A DNA stretch of 64,000 nt from Limimaricola sp. G21655-S1 (GCF_027213785.1 NZ_JAPWGO010000011.1:1-64000), one strand, 5' to 3'; shown: positions 8,467-17,965, counted from the stretch's first letter. A program made the numbers and translations. The notes: generated by a model not told the origin, from the sequence alone.

Positions 8467-10443
8467 ATGAAATTCACCATTTTCGATCCACTGAATCGTT
8501 CACAGCGCTTCGACGCGGCCGATGACAAGGGCGTCAACACGTCCGGCGCCCCGACGATCGGCGACGTGATCGCCGCCCGCATGGGGCGGCGGGACCTGAT
8601 GAAGGGCGCGTTGGGGTTCACCGCCATCGCCGCCACGGTCAGCCCGATGGCGCTGGCCGCCAGCCGCGCCTACGCGCAGACCGGCGAGGGCAGCTTCGAT
8701 TTCACCGAGATCGAAGCCGGCGTCAGCGAGGACATGGTCGTGGCCGAGGGCTACGACGCCGACGTGCTGATCCGTTGGGGCGATCCGGTCCTGCCCGGCG
8801 CGCCCGAATTCGACGTCGACAACCAGACCGCCGAGGCGCAGAACCAGCAGTTCGGCTACAACTCGGACTTCATCGGGACGGTGCCGCATCCCGAGGCTCC
8901 GGACGATCCGGACCGGCTGCTGCTCGTGAACCACCATGAATATACCAACGAGGAGCTGATGTTCCCGGGCCTCGGCATCCAGGACGACGCCGAGTTCGCG
9001 CAGATGACCGAGGAGCTGGTCAATATCGAGAAGGCCGCGCATGGCGGCAGCGTCATCGAAATCCGGCGCGGCGAGGACGGCAAGTGGTCGGTGGTGCGCG
9101 ATTCGAGCTACAACCGCCGGATCACCGCCGAAACGCCGATGAAGATCTCCGGCCCCGCCGCCGGTCACGCGAAGATGCAGACCGGGGCCGACCCGGCCGG
9201 GACCGAGGTGCTGGGTACCTTCAACAACTGCGCCGGCGGCATCACGCCCTGGGGCACCTGGCTGATGGCCGAGGAGAACTTCAACGGCTACTTCTGGAGC
9301 GACGCCCAGGAGCCGCCCGCGACCGAAACCTCGGACGATCCGGCAACGATCCTCAACGCCCGCTACGGCGTGCCGGGCAAATGGTATGCCTGGGGCAAGT
9401 TCGACGACCGCTTCAATATCGACAAGGAGCCGAACGAGCCCAACCGCCACGGCTGGATCGTCGAGGTGAACCCGGCCGACCCGAACTCGACCCCGGTCAA
9501 GCGCACGGCGCTGGGGCGCATGAAGCACGAGGGCGCCATGCCGGCGGTCAATGGCGATGGCCGGGTCGCGCTGTTCATGGGTGACGACGAGCGGTTCGAC
9601 TACGTCTATCGCTTCGTCACCGAGGCCGCGCACGACCCCGAGAACCCTGACCCCGACATCCTCGACCGCGGCACGCTCTCGGTCGCGCGTTTCGACGCGG
9701 ACGGCACCGTGACCTGGCTGCCGCTGATCCATGGCGAGGGACCGCTGACCGCCGAGAACGGCTTCGCCGACCAAGGCGACGTGCTGATCCAGACCCGGCG
9801 GGCCGCGGACTTCCTCGAGGCGACGCCGATGGACCGTCCCGAGGACGTCGAGCCGAACGAGCAGACCGGCAAGATCTACGTGATGCTGACCAACAACACG
9901 CGCCGCAAGCCGGGCGACGAGAACGCGGCCAACCCGCGCGCCGAGAACGCCTTCGGCCACATCATCGAGATCACCGCGCCGGAGGGCGATTTCGCGGCGG
10001 ACACCATGCCGTGGGAGATCCTCGTCAAATGCGGCGACCCCTCGGTCGAGGAGGTGGGCGCGACCTTCTCGCCGGCGACGAGCGAACATGGCTGGTTCGG
10101 CATGCCCGACAACTGCGCGGTCGACGCGGCGGGCCGGCTCTGGATCGCGACCGACGGCAACTCGGCCGAGGACACCGGGCGCGCCGACGGCCTCTGGGCG
10201 ATGGAAACCGAGGGCGATATGCGGGGCACGTCGAAGCATTTCTTCCGCGTGCCGGTAGGAGCGGAGATGTGCGGCCCGTGGTTCGTCAACGACGACCAGT
10301 CCCTGTTCCTCGCGGTCCAGCATCCGGGCGATGGCTCGACCTTCGACAGCCCCTCGACCCGCTGGCCCGACTTCACGGATGGCATGCCACCCCGGCCCGC
10401 CGTGGTCGTGATCCAGAAGCAGGGTGGCGGCCGGATCGGGTAA
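8467..10443 (+). CDS. phoX: PhoX-family alkaline phosphatase, Tat-exported
   Basis: 658 residues from ATG 8467, preceded by GGGAGGA. The N terminus has a twin-arginine signal (GRRDLMKGALGFTAIAA, residues 40-56) with likely cleavage after AYA at about 70, so folded, metal-loaded enzyme is exported. The mature part fits PhoX (DUF839): NNCAGGITPWGTWLMAEEN, the NRHGWIVEVNP segment, LGRMKHEGAM and the C-terminal PDNCAVDAAGRLWIATDG are all recognisable. PhoX enzymes hydrolyse phosphomonoesters in the periplasm with calcium and iron cofactors. No Pho box is seen upstream. A terminator-like hairpin follows at 10484. Confidence 0.9.
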   Translation: MKFTIFDPLNRSQRFDAADDKGVNTSGAPTIGDVIAARMGRRDLMKGALGFTAIAATVSPMALAASRAYAQTGEGSFDFTEIEAGVSEDMVVAEGYDADVLIRWGDPVLPGAPEFDVDNQTAEAQNQQFGYNSDFIGTVPHPEAPDDPDRLLLVNHHEYTNEELMFPGLGIQDDAEFAQMTEELVNIEKAAHGGSVIEIRRGEDGKWSVVRDSSYNRRITAETPMKISGPAAGHAKMQTGADPAGTEVLGTFNNCAGGITPWGTWLMAEENFNGYFWSDAQEPPATETSDDPATILNARYGVPGKWYAWGKFDDRFNIDKEPNEPNRHGWIVEVNPADPNSTPVKRTALGRMKHEGAMPAVNGDGRVALFMGDDERFDYVYRFVTEAAHDPENPDPDILDRGTLSVARFDADGTVTWLPLIHGEGPLTAENGFADQGDVLIQTRRAADFLEATPMDRPEDVEPNEQTGKIYVMLTNNTRRKPGDENAANPRAENAFGHIIEITAPEGDFAADTMPWEILVKCGDPSVEEVGATFSPATSEHGWFGMPDNCAVDAAGRLWIATDGNSAEDTGRADGLWAMETEGDMRGTSKHFFRVPVGAEMCGPWFVNDDQSLFLAVQHPGDGSTFDSPSTRWPDFTDGMPPRPAVVVIQKQGGGRIG

Positions 10444-10483
10444 GGCCCGGACGACTGGCACTCGCCTACCCTCCATTACAAGC

Positions 10484-10507
10484 AGGTGCGCCGCCCGAGG
10501 CGCACCT
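10484..10507 (+). terminator. Hairpin after phoX
   Basis: AGGTGCGCC (10484-10492) pairs perfectly with GGCGCACCT (10499-10507) around a six-base loop, 40 bases after the phoX stop. There is no T tract. Best read as a transcription end or mRNA 3' stabiliser. Confidence 0.5.
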
Positions 10508-10683
10508 CCCCACACGCCGGCAGGGAGATGACACCGATAGGCCTTCGGGTTCGATTGGCCACGGGTTCAGCGCTGCCGAATTAGCTCGCCACTAAAGGTG
10601 GCTGACCTCGTTCACCGATGATTGCCGTCAAGACGCCCCGCGACGAAGGTCGGCTTCGGCATTGACTGGCCAGCTCGCGGGTA

Positions 10684-11658
10684 TCACGCGCCGAAACCCG
10701 CCAGCCATAGATAGAGCGGCAAACCGACCGTGATATTGAAGGGAAACGTCACGCCCAGCGAAAGCGTGAGGTAGATGCCGGACTCGGCCTTGGGCAGCGC
10801 GATGCGCATCGCGGCAGGAACCGCGATATAGGAGGCGGAAGCAGCCAGGACCATCAGCAGGAACAGGCTTCCGGTCTGCAACCCGATCATCGATCCGGCG
10901 GCCCAGCCCAGCAGCGCGCCGGTGATCGGCATGACCAGACCGAAGGAGAACAGCCCCGGGTTCAGCATGTGCCGGTTGGCCGAGAGGCTCCGGCCGGCGG
11001 AGATCCCCATGTCGAGCAGGAACAGGCAGAGGATGCCGACGAAGGGCGTGACGACGAAGGGGGCGATCATCTGCATGCCCTTGTCCTGCGTGACGGCGCC
11101 GATCACGAAAGCGCCGGTGAGCAGCAGCACCGAACCATTGGCGAAAAGTTCGCGGGCCGGAACGCCGCCGGTCGCCTCCCGGTCGCCGGAATACCGGTGC
11201 GCGATCCACAGCGCCGAGAGGATCGCCGGCACCTCCATGCTGGCGGCGACCGCCACCATGTAGCCGTCGAACGCGACGCCGGACAGTTCGAGCAGGCTGG
11301 TGGCGGCGACGAAGGTGACGATCGAGATCGATCCGTAATGTCCGGCCACCGCGGCGGCGTTCATCGCATCCAACCGGGCCATCACCCGAAGCAGCACGAA
11401 GGCCAGGAACGGGATCAGGAAGGACAGGAGCAGACCGGCCAGGATGGCGACCAGCAACTCGCTGCGCAGACCATGCTCCGCCAGGCTATGGCCGCCTTTG
11501 AAGCCGATCGCCAGGAGCAGGTAGAGCGACATGAACTTCGCGGCCCCTTCGGGAATGGACAGGTCGCTGCGCATGAATGCGGCGATCAGGCCGAGCACGA
11601 AGAACAGGATGGTGGGCACCATGAGGTTGCCCGTGAGGGTGTCGAGAACGGCAGACAC
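10684..11658 (-). CDS. sbtA: SbtA-like sodium-dependent bicarbonate permease
   Basis: 324 residues with about ten hydrophobic helices and few polar loops. The sequence matches the SbtA family: LTGNLMVPTILFFVLGLIAA at the start, AKFMSLYLLLAIGFKGG, the AGHYGSISIVTF segment, and ASASYIAVPAAMR near the end. In cyanobacteria SbtA takes up bicarbonate with sodium; in proteobacteria the substrate is less certain. No SbtB-like PII gene lies next to it. A LysR regulator is transcribed divergently from about 90 bases away, a common pairing with this transporter, and probably controls it. Confidence 0.85.
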   Translation of the reverse strand: MSAVLDTLTGNLMVPTILFFVLGLIAAFMRSDLSIPEGAAKFMSLYLLLAIGFKGGHSLAEHGLRSELLVAILAGLLLSFLIPFLAFVLLRVMARLDAMNAAAVAGHYGSISIVTFVAATSLLELSGVAFDGYMVAVAASMEVPAILSALWIAHRYSGDREATGGVPARELFANGSVLLLTGAFVIGAVTQDKGMQMIAPFVVTPFVGILCLFLLDMGISAGRSLSANRHMLNPGLFSFGLVMPITGALLGWAAGSMIGLQTGSLFLLMVLAASASYIAVPAAMRIALPKAESGIYLTLSLGVTFPFNITVGLPLYLWLAGFGA

Positions 11659-11750
11659 GGCGAACTCCTTTCGGTTTCGCCCCCATTGCCGCAGAAATCT
11701 TCATAGCTTAAATACATTCTATCAGCGCCATCTATAGCTTGGACCTATGC

Positions 11751-12668
11751 ATGAGGCCGACACTCCGCCAGCTGGAATACATCGTCGCGGTGCACCAGCT
11801 CGGCAGCTTCAGCTTGGCCGCGGATACGCTGCATGTCAGCCAGCCGAGCCTCTCCAGCCAGATCGCAGCGGTGGAGGCCGATCTCGGCGTGCGGCTGTTC
11901 AAGCGAGGGCGCGGCGGAACGCAGGCGACGGCAAAGGGGCTCGAATGCGTCCACCGGGCGCGACGCATCCTGGCGGAGGTCGAGAACCTGCGCAGCGTCA
12001 TGACCTCCACGCTGCCTTTCGGCGGGCGGTTGCGGCTCGGCGTCCTGCCGTCGATCGGGCCCTACCTGCTGCCGCAGGTGATGCACTCGCTACATCGCGA
12101 CCAGCCCGAGTTGCGCGTCATCGTGCGCGAGGAGAACACCCTGAGCCTCGACGAAGGCATCCGCAACGGGCGCTTCGATGCCATCATCTCGACGCCCGAG
12201 GACCACCCGAACACCCGGCAGCATCCGCTGTTCACCGAAACCCTCTGGGTGGCCGTGACCCCGGATCATCCCATCGCCGCGCTCGATCGTGTCGGCGGCA
12301 CCGATCTGACAGGCCAGCGCCTCCTGACGCTGGATACGGGACACCGGCTGGCGCGGATCGTCTACGGCCTCGCAGGACTCAGCGGGGGCATCGTGTCGGA
12401 CGATTACGAAGGCACGAGCCTCGACTCCATCATGCTGATGGCTGCGACCGGCGCCGGTGTCGCGGTGCTCCCCGACCTGTTCGCCCGGCGCCAGGCGATC
12501 CACCGGAAGGAAGTCGTCGTCAGGCCGCTGGTCATGCCGGACGCGAACCGGGGCATCAGCCTCTTGTTCTCGGCGGATCAGCCCGCCGACGAAAGCCGCG
12601 ACCACCTGATCGGCGCCATACGAGACGCGGCGAGGTTGCTCGACCTGGCCGTATCCGAACCGTCGTGA
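11751..12668 (+). CDS. LysR-family transcriptional regulator (OxyR-like)
   Basis: 305 residues. I chose ATG 11751 (MRPTLRQLEYIVAVHQLGSF); a TTG 12 bases upstream is less likely. Residues 1-60 form the winged helix-turn-helix, with AADTLHVSQPSLSSQIAAVE as recognition region. The rest is the periplasmic-binding-like effector domain. The pattern LRLGVLPSIGPYLLPQV resembles the OxyR subgroup, but the redox cysteines cannot be recognised, so it is unlikely to be a peroxide sensor. It is divergent from the SbtA-like permease. The sequence ATAGCTT occurs twice 31 bases apart in the shared intergenic region (11703 and 11734) and could be part of its operator. Confidence 0.85.
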   Translation: MRPTLRQLEYIVAVHQLGSFSLAADTLHVSQPSLSSQIAAVEADLGVRLFKRGRGGTQATAKGLECVHRARRILAEVENLRSVMTSTLPFGGRLRLGVLPSIGPYLLPQVMHSLHRDQPELRVIVREENTLSLDEGIRNGRFDAIISTPEDHPNTRQHPLFTETLWVAVTPDHPIAALDRVGGTDLTGQRLLTLDTGHRLARIVYGLAGLSGGIVSDDYEGTSLDSIMLMAATGAGVAVLPDLFARRQAIHRKEVVVRPLVMPDANRGISLLFSADQPADESRDHLIGAIRDAARLLDLAVSEPS

Positions 12669-12755
12669 ATTGCATGTTCGGCTTGCGTCATGGCCGACAT
12701 TCCGCTCGGGCGCAGCGATTGCGCCGCCTACCACCCTTCTTCTGAGAAACCATTT

Positions 12756-12955
12756 TCCGGATCCGGGCATCATCGATAGCGCCACGGAGCGACAGGAATG
12801 CAGATGAACGATCGCGCCCGCGCCGCTGCGGGTGTCGTCGAAGGCCCGGTGCAGCGGCATTTCCTTGATGGGCCGATGACCGACATGGGCCATGGCCGCA
12901 TCGACGCGGCTCGGCCGGGCCGGATCGAGAGCGCGGGACGACGATTCGGTATGCA
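12756..12955 (-). pseudogene. Fragment of a class II aldolase related to otnC
   Basis: On the minus strand the conceptual translation runs SSRALDPARPSRVD, then HRPIKEMPLHRAFDDT, then AIVHLHSCRSVALSMMP. This closely parallels the internal part of the intact otnC gene in this same window (SLDPARLAKFD, DRPTKEMPLHAAFYET, AVVHLHSTHSVALSMLP). One residue is deleted (G-D of GDRPTKE), and the N-terminal and C-terminal thirds are missing or out of frame. The metal-binding HLH survives, but there is no start, so it is a gene remnant. Confidence 0.65.
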
Positions 12956-13140
12956 ACACGAAGAGCTGGGCCCGTCCGGGGGTCGAGAAGCTGGAGAAGT
13001 GGCTGCGAGCGCCCTGCCCTGCGACCTCATAGGGTCGCGGTACGAGTATCGCGCGCTCCGACCGCCTTCCCTTCAGGCAGCGGGCCACTAAGCTCTTTCG
13101 GACGAGCGGGCAGCGTCTAACTGACCTTGGAGAGACCGAT

Positions 13141-14634
13141 ATGCGCTTTTGGACCATGATCGGCCTGATCCTCGTCCTGTCCGTCGTCGGGCTCACTTAC
13201 GAAATCGCCGCCGGTCGTGTCCTTGCCCCGTTCTTCGGAACCTCCCTGGTGACATGGACGACCGTCATCGCCACGGTGCTCGCCGGGTTCTCGGTCGGCA
13301 ACGCCATCGGGGGGTTCGCCGCGGAGCGCCCGCGCCGGGTCGCCATTCGGCACGTCCGAAGGGCGCTGCTCGCCACGGCCGTGCTGATGGCGCTTTCGCC
13401 GACCGTGCTCGCCGCGCTCTATGCCATGGGGGCGCGCGGGACCGGAGGCATGCTGTTCACCGTCTGGGTCGCGTTCTTTCCCGCCTCGGTGCTCGTCAGC
13501 TTTCCATCCCCCTTCCTCGCGAAGATGGCCGTCGAGGCCCGGCCCGGGCGGGAAGGCTCGTCTCTGGGCCTCGTGCTGGCGGCAGGCTCGATCGGTGCCA
13601 TCGCGGGCGCCCTGCTGGCCGGCTTCGTCACCCTGCCGCATTTCGGTTCGGCGGCCACCTTCGCCGCTTGCGGCGCCGTGGCCCTGCTCTGCGTTCCCTT
13701 CGTGCGCGGCGGGGCATCCGGCGCCAAGGACGGCGCCGTCGCGACGACCCCGGCCCCGCCCGAGCCGGTCACGCCGGTCTCCATGGCGCTCGCCGCCCTC
13801 CTCATGGCCGCGGGCCTGATGAGCGGCCCCGTCTGCCAGTACGAATCCGGCCTGTCCTGCATCGACATCCTGCGCCGCGGCGACACGGTCTATCTTCAGG
13901 CCGACCGCACATCGCAGGCGGCGGAAAAAAGCGTCGGCATTGAGGGCTCGCCGGAACTGGTGCTGTCCTACGCGCAATGGCTCTGGGCCCGCATGGACCG
14001 CGATCTCGGTTCGGAACCTGCGGTGCTCTTCATCGGCGGCGGCGGCTATACGCTGCCCACCAAGTTGCTGGCCGCGCGACCGGCGGCCCGGGCCGTCGCG
14101 GTGGAAATCGACCCCCTCGTCACCTCCGTCGTCAGGGCGCATCTTCCGGCGGCCGGCAGGATGATCGCGCGGACGGGCTTCGACGCGACCCACGCAGGCT
14201 CTGGCGGCGCGGCGGATAAAGGCAGGCTCGGCATCGTGCACGAGGATGGCCGTGTCTACATCAACGAGGCGGATCGACGTTTCGATGCCGCCGTCATGGA
14301 CGCGTTCTCCTCTGAGTCGGTGCCCGCTCATCTCGCGACGGTCGAGACCTATGAACGTCTGCGAGAAATCGTCGACGGCCCCGTCTACGTGAACCTCATC
14401 GATGCGCCCGACGGCCCGCTCGTGCGCGGACTGCACGCGATCCTGAGAGACCTTTACCCCCATGTCGAAGCCGTTCAGGGTCCGGTGAGCTCACGCGGAC
14501 GGGCCAACCTCGTGCTCGCCGCATCGGCGGCACCCCTCGCACCGTTGCCGACAGTGCCTGAGGGCTACGAGACGGTGTCCATATCGCCTGCTCGCGCCTT
14601 TACCGACGACCGGGGATGGGTCGGCCATCGCTAG
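13141..14634 (+). CDS. Membrane-fused spermidine-synthase-like protein
   Basis: 497 residues, start preceded by TTGGAGA. The N-terminal half (about 1-220) has six or seven hydrophobic helices, including YEIAAGRVLAPFFGTSLVTW, typical of fused transporter/spermidine-synthase proteins. The C-terminal half is a SAM-binding-like Rossmann domain: VLFIGGGGYTLP (nucleotide loop), VAVEIDP, then MDAFSSESVPAHLATVE and a final FTDDRGW. Whether it makes a polyamine is uncertain; many members of this fused family have no assigned substrate. It stands alone between a decayed otnC fragment and a gene-poor stretch. Confidence 0.8.
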   Translation: MRFWTMIGLILVLSVVGLTYEIAAGRVLAPFFGTSLVTWTTVIATVLAGFSVGNAIGGFAAERPRRVAIRHVRRALLATAVLMALSPTVLAALYAMGARGTGGMLFTVWVAFFPASVLVSFPSPFLAKMAVEARPGREGSSLGLVLAAGSIGAIAGALLAGFVTLPHFGSAATFAACGAVALLCVPFVRGGASGAKDGAVATTPAPPEPVTPVSMALAALLMAAGLMSGPVCQYESGLSCIDILRRGDTVYLQADRTSQAAEKSVGIEGSPELVLSYAQWLWARMDRDLGSEPAVLFIGGGGYTLPTKLLAARPAARAVAVEIDPLVTSVVRAHLPAAGRMIARTGFDATHAGSGGAADKGRLGIVHEDGRVYINEADRRFDAAVMDAFSSESVPAHLATVETYERLREIVDGPVYVNLIDAPDGPLVRGLHAILRDLYPHVEAVQGPVSSRGRANLVLAASAAPLAPLPTVPEGYETVSISPARAFTDDRGWVGHR

Positions 14635-15112
14635 GCCGTCAGCGTCGGAACGCGCCTTTCCAGTTTGCTTACTTCCCGCAACTCCGGACGCCGCCTTCGC
14701 CTGTCAGAAAGGCTGCCATCAAAGCTGGATCGCCGAAGTCGGGAAACCTCCTACGCGCGATATGCGCCGATCCAAGCCATAGCAGCCCTCCTGAAATAGA
14801 CCGGTCCGGTCCGGTGGAGATCCTGCTTCGACGCGGTCGCAACCGTGACATGCCCGGAATGCAGAGGGCCTGATCCAAGACCGACCTGCTTGCGGCACTT
14901 GGACCAACTCGATGCTACGAGTGAGCTAGGCCCGTTTACAGGGCGCGACGGCCATGCAGGAACTGCCGGATCGAACGACGAAGGCGCCGCAAGCCGCCCT
15001 CTTCATGGGCAACGTTCATCCAAACGGCATCCTCATACCCTCTCACCGCATCCATCCGTCGCCCCATCCGTTCGCATGGTCGTGACCACCCGGACGCTTC
15101 AAGGGGATTGCA
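14635..15112. other. Gene-poor stretch
   Basis: About 480 bases with only short frames lacking ribosome binding sites or recognisable content. A small repeat GGTCCGGTCCGGT lies near 14802. The end supplies AAGGGGA, a ribosome binding site for the gene at 15113. Confidence 0.4.
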
Positions 15113-15571
15113 ATGCGCAGCGGACTCGCCATATCACCATCCACATGGATGGTATGGGGATGGCTGTTGGCTAAGCGCGAGAAAACGGCGGAGACCGAAA
15201 AGATCACCATCAATCTCGGCCCGGTCGATCTGGGTCGGATCGATCTGCTGGTGCAGGAGGGCTTCTTCAGCAACCGGACCGACTTTATCCGCACCGCGAT
15301 CCGCACCCAGCTTGCGGCGCAGGCGGGGGAGATCGACCGGTCGGTGGCAAGGCACCGGCTCGAAGTGGGGCTCTACGACTTCCTGCGCGCCGATCTCGAG
15401 GAGCTGCGCGACAGGGGCGAGGTGCTGCATGTCCGCGTCGTCGGCCTTGCCCGCTTCGCCCCCGACATCGACCCCGAGCTGGCGCGGCAGACCATCGCCT
15501 CGCTGACCGTTCTGGGCGCGCTCCAGGCGAGCCCGGCCCTCAAATCCGCCTTGGCGGACCGGATCAAGTGA
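15113..15571 (+). CDS. CopG/ribbon-helix-helix-like regulator
   Basis: 152 residues from ATG 15113, which has AAGGGGA six bases upstream. Homologues I recall usually begin near AKREKTAETEKITINLG, which here would be a TTG at 15167, so the first 18 residues are in doubt. The central part, KITINLGPVDLGRIDLLVQE followed by GFFSNRTDFIRTAIRTQL, is a ribbon-helix-helix DNA-binding pattern. The C-terminal half is a helical and strand region of unknown role. Next downstream, 31 bases away, is a PHB-type esterase; the two are probably co-transcribed and the regulator may control it. Confidence 0.7.
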   Translation: MRSGLAISPSTWMVWGWLLAKREKTAETEKITINLGPVDLGRIDLLVQEGFFSNRTDFIRTAIRTQLAAQAGEIDRSVARHRLEVGLYDFLRADLEELRDRGEVLHVRVVGLARFAPDIDPELARQTIASLTVLGALQASPALKSALADRIK

Positions 15572-15602
15572 CGCCCCGAGGGGCTGCGAAAGGACGAGCG
15601 AG

Positions 15603-16862
15603 ATGAGTATCGACATGACCGCCGCGATGCGGCGGGCGCTGGCCGCCGTGCGGGCGCAGGACCCGATGGGCGCCACCCGCGAGATCCAGGCCGCGCTTGG
15701 TGGCGGCGCGCGGCCCGACCGCCCCGAGCCCGCGGCGACGACCCCGCCCCCCGCCCTGCCCCGCGCCTCGAAATGGCGCCGCGATCCACAGGTCGAGGAT
15801 GCCGAGATCCTCGACGAAGAGTCCGGCCAGGGCAGCGACGCCGCCGACACCGCCGCGCCCCCCTCCCTGTTCGAGCGCCTGAAGGCGCAGATGAGCGGAT
15901 GCGTCGATTGCGGCCCCACGACCAATCCGCTGTCCGGTGCATTGCCCAACGCGCTGGCGGGCGCCCTCGCCGGGCTGCCGGGGCAGATGCGGCCTGCCGG
16001 GCGCGGCGTCGTGCCGGGCGACGCCACGGTGCCCGAGATGCCCGAGGGGGCGCAATTCCTGTCGCGCAGCCATTCCGGCCCCGAGGGCGCGCGCAACTAC
16101 CGGCTCTACATTCCCTCCTGCGGTGCCGCGCGGGTGCAGGGCCTCGTGGTGATGCTGCATGGCTGCACCCAGACGCCCGAGGATTTCGCGCGCGGCACCG
16201 GGATGAACGCCGCCGCCGAGGCCGCCGATCTCGCGGTGGCCTGGCCCGAACAGACCCGCGACCACAACATGATGTCGTGCTGGAACTGGTTCGAGGCCGG
16301 GCACCAGCAGGCCGCGCGGGGCGAGCCGGCGATCCTGGCCGGCCTGGCCTCGGCGCTCTGCGCCGAGTTCGGTGTCGGGCGCGAGCGCTGCTTCGTGGCG
16401 GGGCTCTCGGCGGGCGGCGCGATGGCGGCGATCCTGGGCGAGACGCATCCCGACATCTTCGGCGCGATCGGGGTGCATTCGGGCCTGCCGGCGGGTGCCG
16501 CGCAGGACATGGTCTCGGCCTTTTCCGCGATGCGGGGCCAGGGCGCCGGTCGCGCCGCCGCCGCCACCGGTCCGCGGCTGATCGTCATCCATGGCGATTC
16601 CGACCGCACGGTCGATATCTCCAACGCCGAAAGGATCCTCGGATCGCGGGGCGAAGACGCAGCCCCAGCCGAGGACGAGGCGGCCCGGCCCTATCGCCGC
16701 AGGCTTCATAGGGATGCGCAAGGCCGGGTCCGCGCCGAAAGCTGGATCGTGTCTGGCGCGGGCCACGCATGGTCCGGCGGCCGCCCCGAGGGCAGCTATA
16801 CCGACCCGGCAGGACCCGACGCCTCGAAGGGCATGATCCGGTTCTTCCTGCAGGACGGCTGA
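15603..16862 (+). CDS. PHB depolymerase-family esterase
   Basis: 419 residues. After a low-complexity, Pro/Ala-rich N terminus (about 1-145) comes an alpha/beta hydrolase domain: YRLYIPS, the oxyanion segment MLHGCTQ (184-190), the lipase box GLSAGG with nucleophile Ser269, the acid in HGDSDRTVD, and the histidine in GAGHAWSGG. This is the Esterase_phb family, which includes extracellular polyhydroxybutyrate depolymerases and feruloyl-like esterases. There is no signal peptide, so an intracellular or atypically exported enzyme is implied. The upstream CopG-like gene is a regular neighbour of such esterases in related genomes, as I recall. Confidence 0.85.
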   Translation: MSIDMTAAMRRALAAVRAQDPMGATREIQAALGGGARPDRPEPAATTPPPALPRASKWRRDPQVEDAEILDEESGQGSDAADTAAPPSLFERLKAQMSGCVDCGPTTNPLSGALPNALAGALAGLPGQMRPAGRGVVPGDATVPEMPEGAQFLSRSHSGPEGARNYRLYIPSCGAARVQGLVVMLHGCTQTPEDFARGTGMNAAAEAADLAVAWPEQTRDHNMMSCWNWFEAGHQQAARGEPAILAGLASALCAEFGVGRERCFVAGLSAGGAMAAILGETHPDIFGAIGVHSGLPAGAAQDMVSAFSAMRGQGAGRAAAATGPRLIVIHGDSDRTVDISNAERILGSRGEDAAPAEDEAARPYRRRLHRDAQGRVRAESWIVSGAGHAWSGGRPEGSYTDPAGPDASKGMIRFFLQDG

Positions 16863-17030
16863 GCGAGAGACACCGGCGGCCGGGGGATATTGTCGCGAAA
16901 TGTATCCCCCGCCCGCCTTGCGATACATGGCGACAAAGCCCGCGTGGCGCCGATCCGCCATGGCTGGCAGGACGGTCCTCGACGAAGGCCCGGGCATCGC
17001 AGCCCGGACCAGACCCGAGGACCGATCGCC

Positions 17031-17564
17031 ATGACACCCAAGACCCTGCTTCCCGCCGCCTTTCTCGTGACCACGCTGCTCGGCGCCGGCGCCGCCATCG
17101 CCACGGCCCAGAGCCAGCCCGTCGCGGAAACCCCCGAAAGCGCCACGACCCAGGCCCCGGAACGGCCCGGCGTCATCGAGCGCGTCCGCGCCGGCTTTGG
17201 CGGCAAGGGCGGGCATCGCCATCATGGCCGTCGCGGCGGCCCGGTGATGCTGCAGCAGATCATCGAACAGGCCGACATGAACGAGGATGGGGCGCTGACC
17301 CGGGCCGAGATCGACGCCTTCCGCGCCGCGCAGGTCGAAAGCGCGGACGCCTCCGGCGACGGCGCGCTGGAGATCGCCGAGTTCGAAACGCTCTACAACG
17401 CCTTCACGCGCGAGCGGATGGTCGATGCGTTCCAGGCGCTCGACGCCGATGGCGACGGCCAGATCTCCGAGGCGGAGATGGAGAGCCGGATCGACCGCCT
17501 CGTCTCGCGGCTGGACCGCGATGGTGACGGCGCGATCGGCCCGGCCGATCGCGGCCGCCGCTGA
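17031..17564 (+). CDS. Exported EF-hand calcium-binding protein
   Basis: 177 residues from ATG 17031. A signal peptide (MTPKTLLPAAFLVTTLLGAG, cleavage near ATAQ) is followed by a basic His/Gly/Arg stretch and four EF-hand loops: DMNEDGALTRAE, DASGDGALEIAE, DADGDGQISEAE and DRDGDGAIGPAD. The third and fourth look most canonical, with acidic residues at positions 1, 3, 5 and 12. It probably buffers or senses calcium in the periplasm. The next genes code for a small membrane protein and a DedA protein on the same strand. Confidence 0.85.
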   Translation: MTPKTLLPAAFLVTTLLGAGAAIATAQSQPVAETPESATTQAPERPGVIERVRAGFGGKGGHRHHGRRGGPVMLQQIIEQADMNEDGALTRAEIDAFRAAQVESADASGDGALEIAEFETLYNAFTRERMVDAFQALDADGDGQISEAEMESRIDRLVSRLDRDGDGAIGPADRGRR

Positions 17565-17605
17565 GCTGGTAGGGGGCCGCAGCACCCGTGAAGGGGTCGA
17601 GGATC

Positions 17606-17965
17606 ATGACCGGAGCACGCCGCCTGTTTCGCTTCCTGTCGCGCCGGCATCCGGTCGCGGCCCTGCTGCTGGCCCTCGCGGTCGTGGCGGGGCTCGGCTT
17701 CGGGTGGCAGGTCGGCACCGCCACCACCCGGCTTTTCGCCCCGACCCATGCCGAACGGCCGATCGAGCCGTGGATGACGCCGCGCTATGTCGCCCGCAGC
17801 TGGGGCCTGCCGCCGTCTTTCGTCTATAGCCTCCTGCCCGTCGACCCGCGGCCCCATGGAGGCCCGACGACCCTCTCGGACGTGCTCGGGGACGGGCCCG
17901 AACTGGAGCGGTTCCGGCATCGGATCGAGGCTGCCCGCGCCGAGATGGAGGGTGCCCAGCAATGA
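17606..17965 (+). CDS. Small single-pass membrane protein upstream of DedA
   Basis: 119 residues from ATG 17606 (GAGG upstream; a GTG at 17588 is less likely). One hydrophobic helix (PVAALLLALAVVAGLGFGW, about 16-34) is followed by a mainly periplasmic part with WMTPRYVARSWGLPPSFVY and VDPRPHGGPTTL. I do not recognise a named family. The stop overlaps the DedA start (ATGA), so the two are translationally coupled and probably work together. Confidence 0.6.
   Translation: MTGARRLFRFLSRRHPVAALLLALAVVAGLGFGWQVGTATTRLFAPTHAERPIEPWMTPRYVARSWGLPPSFVYSLLPVDPRPHGGPTTLSDVLGDGPELERFRHRIEAARAEMEGAQQ

Noticed and set aside
8500-10515. Long open frame of 671 codons on the minus strand opposite phoX
   Set aside because: It mirrors phoX codon by codon, has no ribosome binding site and reads as Arg/His/Val-rich composition typical of antisense frames in high-GC DNA.
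12090-13196. Minus-strand open frame of 368 codons over the LysR gene end
   Set aside because: Most of it is a shadow of the LysR gene. Only the part at 12756-12955 matches a family (class II aldolase), and this is reported as a pseudogene.
15564-17585. Minus-strand open frame of 673 codons opposite the esterase and EF-hand genes
   Set aside because: The plus strand carries clear catalytic and EF-hand motifs; the antisense frame has none and spans gene boundaries.
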